This document shows positions 5,673-7,565 of a stretch of DNA of 7,565 nucleotides, piece after piece. How positions within the stretch are numbered: the stretch's first letter is position 1; each line of letters opens with the position of its first letter. Below the pieces are notes generated by a model. It was not told where the DNA came from. It searched no databases and saw nothing but the letters and a program-made list of their open reading frames with translations. Source of the stretch: Comamonadaceae bacterium (lineage in GTDB: Bacteria; Pseudomonadota; Gammaproteobacteria; Burkholderiales; Burkholderiaceae_C); the NCBI GenBank assembly GCA_947452325.1, contig CANGCZ010000074.1:1-7565 (forward strand), given 5' to 3'. The position numbers and the translations under genes are program-made.

Positions 5673-6952
5673 AAACAGCCATCAGACACATTCAAGCCCG
5701 CCGCATCTGGGACTCGCGCGGCCGACCCACCGTCGAGGTGGATGTGCAATTGCAAGACGGCAGCACAGGTCGTGGTGTGGCGCCAGCGGGCGCATCGCGC
5801 GGCAGCCGTGAAGCGCTTGAGTTGCGCGATGGCGGCGCGTTGCTCGGCGGCCTGGATGTGTCGCAAGCCCTTGCCCATGTCAACGGTGAAATAGCCCACG
5901 CATTGCACGGACTCGACGCTTTGGATCAGGCCGGTGCCGACAAGCTATTGATTGAACTCGACGGCACTCCGCTGAAAAGCCGTTTGGGTGCCAACGCCAC
6001 CATAGCCACTTCGCTGGCCATAGCCCAAGCGGCGGCCTTGTCGCAGGCCATGCCCTTGTGGCATTACCTGTCCCATGGGGCGGCAGTGAGTCTGCCCATG
6101 CCGCAAATACAAATCTTCGGCGGCGGTGCGCACGCTGGCAGGCGCGTAGACATTCAGGATTTTTTGGTCATGCCTATAGGGGCGCAATCATTTGACGAAG
6201 CGCTGGTGATGGTAGCCAACGTCTACCACGCAGCCGGTCGACTGATGGAGCAGCGCGGCAAACGGGGCGGCGTGGCCGACGAAGGCGGCTGGTGGCCGGA
6301 TTTCTCTTCGAATGAAGAAGCCCTGCAAACTTTGACGCTGGCCATAGAAACAGCCGGTTACCGGCATGACCAGGTGGGAATTGCCGTTGATGTAGCCGCT
6401 TCCGAGTTCGGTACCAAAGGAACATACACCTTGGGCTTGGACAAGCACGTTTACAGCACAGAGGAATGGCTGGAGGTGCTGCTGCGCTGGGTCCACACCT
6501 ACCCGATCATTTCGGTTGAAGACCCGTTTGCAGAGGACGACACGCCTGGCATGCAGGCTTTCACCCAAGCCGTGGGCGAACGCATACAAGTGATTGGCGA
6601 CGATTACCTGGTCACCAGCGTGCCCTTGATTGAAGCGGCCGTGCGAGACAAAGCTTGTAATGCGGTATTGCTCAAACCAAACCAGGTGGGTACCTTGAGC
6701 GAAACCTATCAAGCCATGTTGAGTGCACGCGCTGCAGGCATGGGCATGGTGGTGTCGGCACGCTCTGGCGAAACCGAAGACACGGCCATTGTGCATCTGG
6801 CCACCGGCTGGAACACCGGCCAACTCAAAGTCGGTTCTTTTGCCAGATCCGAGCGCATGGCTAAATGGAACGAAGGTTTACGCATTGAAAATTCAGCGCT
6901 GTTTAAAGGCGGTTTCGCTGGCACTCTGGGATTGCCGCTTGTGAAAAGCTGA
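5669..6952 (+). CDS. Enolase-family protein with altered active site (divergent paralogue)
   Basis: The 427-residue product has full enolase length and fold signatures: WDSRGRPTVEVDV near the N terminus, ADEGGWWPD (203-211), VDVAASEF, SVEDPFAEDD (282-291), IGDDYLVTS, LLKPNQVGT and RSGETEDT. In yeast enolase numbering the metal ligands D246, E295 and D320 are kept (Asp241, Glu284, Asp311), as are K345 (Lys336), E211 (Glu205), H159 (His155), R374/S375 (365/366), K396 (Lys387) and S39 (Ser43). Four active-site or lid positions differ: S36 to Ala40, T40 to Arg44, E168 to Asp164 and H373 to Ala364. The phosphate and metal sites therefore look intact, while residues around the leaving hydroxyl have changed. 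ATG 5669 is chosen over an in-frame ATG at 5609 because it gives the usual enolase N terminus and the ATGA overlap with the kinase gene. It may have a related substrate or be a weak enolase; housekeeping eno is normally elsewhere, near pyrG. Seven of 20 Ile codons are ATA. Confidence 0.87.
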   Translation: MKTAIRHIQARRIWDSRGRPTVEVDVQLQDGSTGRGVAPAGASRGSREALELRDGGALLGGLDVSQALAHVNGEIAHALHGLDALDQAGADKLLIELDGTPLKSRLGANATIATSLAIAQAAALSQAMPLWHYLSHGAAVSLPMPQIQIFGGGAHAGRRVDIQDFLVMPIGAQSFDEALVMVANVYHAAGRLMEQRGKRGGVADEGGWWPDFSSNEEALQTLTLAIETAGYRHDQVGIAVDVAASEFGTKGTYTLGLDKHVYSTEEWLEVLLRWVHTYPIISVEDPFAEDDTPGMQAFTQAVGERIQVIGDDYLVTSVPLIEAAVRDKACNAVLLKPNQVGTLSETYQAMLSARAAGMGMVVSARSGETEDTAIVHLATGWNTGQLKVGSFARSERMAKWNEGLRIENSALFKGGFAGTLGLPLVKS

Positions 6953-6978
6953 ACTCAGACAACCGAGAATGGGCGTTG

Positions 6979-7009
6979 GTGTGAGTTTTCTTTCAGCGAA
7001 AACTCGCAC
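6979..7009. terminator. Hairpin between convergent genes, possible bidirectional terminator
   Basis: A 12-bp stem (left arm 6979-6990 GTGTGAGTTTTC, right arm 6998-7009 GAAAACTCGCAC) contains one G-U wobble and a 7-base loop. It sits 26 bases after the enolase-like stop and 26 bases after the end of the minus-strand repeat protein gene, almost at the centre of the 83-base convergent gap. No T-run follows on either strand, so it is not a textbook intrinsic terminator; it may block read-through or protect the 3' ends of both transcripts. Confidence 0.5.
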
Positions 7010-7035
7010 AACCAGTGTTCAAGTCAATAAGGGGT

Positions 7036-7565
7036 TCAACGCTCGTTGGTATTTTCTGCATTGCTGTCCACAGGTTCCACATTGTCAAACAAAGGCAAAT
7101 CTAATGATTTTTGCAATCCTTCGGGCAATACCAGTATCGGGCTGCTTGCCTCCGCGCTGCTTAAAGGCTTGCTCAGTGTCCATGGCGCAAATTTAAAGGC
7201 TTGAGCGGTGACTGCTTGAACTTGAATAGCAGGTGAAGAAACCACCGTCTCCGCCAGTATTTGTTCAATGCTGCCAGCAAAATTGTCTACGTAGGTGATG
7301 TTGTAGTTGCCACTGACGTCTGCGTTACCGCTGTCTTGGATAGTCACACCGCTGGCACGAACGGTTTTACCGCTGCCCGCGTTCTTGTCTAAGAACACTT
7401 GCGAGCCTGCGGTCTTCACGGTCTCACCGGCACCTGCACCGGCAATCGCCCCCACGCTGCCCGCCCCGCTTGCTGCGGTCGTGCCGTCGTAGGTCTTTCT
7501 CACTGCTGTGGCCGTCACCGTCAAGTCGGCTTTGTCTATCTGGCTGGCGGTGTTGTCTACGTAGG
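7036..7565 (-). CDS. C-terminal end of a large YDG/MBG-repeat secreted protein, probably a haemagglutinin-like adhesin
   Basis: The minus-strand frame is open from the right window edge to the TGA at 7038-7036, giving about 176 residues with the N terminus outside the window. It holds one nearly complete YDG-type repeat: LTVTATAVRKTYDGTTAA, a Gly/Ala-rich stretch, ETVKTAGSQVFLDKNAGSGK, then GNYNITYVDNFAGSIEQ. The preceding repeat's end, YVDNTASQIDKAD, is visible at the edge and matches YVDNFAGSIEQ 90 residues later, so repeats are tandem. Such repeats occur in long surface or secreted adhesins of the two-partner secretion type and in related cell-surface proteins. The last 70 or so residues leave the repeat pattern: VQAVTAQAFKFAPWTLSKP and a Pro/Leu/Ser-rich acidic tail without an anchor motif or autotransporter barrel. 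A TTG inside the frame is not a real start. Function in adhesion is inferred from the family; no partner transporter is visible. Confidence 0.75.
   Translation of the reverse strand, partial: YVDNTASQIDKADLTVTATAVRKTYDGTTAASGAGSVGAIAGAGAGETVKTAGSQVFLDKNAGSGKTVRASGVTIQDSGNADVSGNYNITYVDNFAGSIEQILAETVVSSPAIQVQAVTAQAFKFAPWTLSKPLSSAEASSPILVLPEGLQKSLDLPLFDNVEPVDSNAENTNER
7283..7565 (-). repeat. Tandem 270-base (90-residue) repeat boundary within the YDG protein
   Basis: The identical 13-mer TTGTCTACGTAGG occurs at 7283-7295 and 7553-7565 (plus strand), exactly 270 bases apart and in the same reading frame. The flanking bases are also similar and encode YVDNFAGSI and YVDNTASQI. Only one full period lies in the window, and the second copy is cut by the edge, so the repeat number is unknown. 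The left copy breaks off into the unique C-terminal tail after about 11 residues. Confidence 0.7.

Noticed and set aside
5669..6952. Ordinary glycolytic enolase (eno)
   Set aside because: Substitutions at H373, E168 and the lid loop, the neighbouring kinase and the ATA-rich codon use argue against it, though enolase activity cannot be excluded from sequence.
1..7565. CRISPR array, tRNA/rRNA genes, insertion sequence or prophage remnants
   Set aside because: No regularly spaced short repeats, cloverleaf-like sequences, transposase motifs or terminal inverted repeats were seen; genes fill nearly the whole window.

Overview
The window looks like chromosomal DNA of a betaproteobacterium, probably of the order Burkholderiales. 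This rests on the moderately GC-rich, densely packed genes and on the arrangement coaD, rsmD and two M16 peptidase-like genes running away from a divergent ftsY, which is familiar in that order. The placement is an inference from gene order and protein character; no database search was done.

Left part (1-3508, minus strand): a tight operon read right to left. It starts with an exported M16 zinc peptidase with an intact HxxEH site, followed by a second exported M16 protein that has lost the site but keeps the C-terminal Arg/Tyr motif. Next come rsmD (16S rRNA guanine-N2 methyltransferase) and coaD (phosphopantetheine adenylyltransferase, cut by the window edge). The first three genes are joined by two 4-base ATGA start/stop overlaps; coaD follows 30 bases after rsmD with its own good ribosome binding site. 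The M16 pair probably forms an active/inactive heterodimer in the cell envelope.

Middle (3509-6952, plus strand): a 61-base divergent intergenic region, then ftsY (SRP receptor GTPase), a doubtful 23-codon reading frame, an APH/choline-kinase-fold phosphotransferase, and an enolase-family protein whose start overlaps the kinase stop by ATGA. The enolase homologue keeps the magnesium ligands and general-base lysine but differs from ordinary enolase at active-site positions (yeast numbering S36 to Ala, T40 to Arg, E168 to Asp, H373 to Ala). Together with its coupling to a small-molecule kinase, this suggests a specialised kinase/dehydratase pair rather than the glycolytic enzyme. It is the most interesting feature of the window.

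Right part (6953-7565): an 83-base convergent gap with a 12-bp hairpin, then the C-terminal end of a minus-strand repeat protein with a YDG/MBG-type domain, typical of very large secreted filamentous-haemagglutinin-like adhesins. It continues beyond the right edge. No stretch longer than 300 bases lacks a gene. I saw no tRNA, rRNA, CRISPR array, insertion sequence or attachment site.
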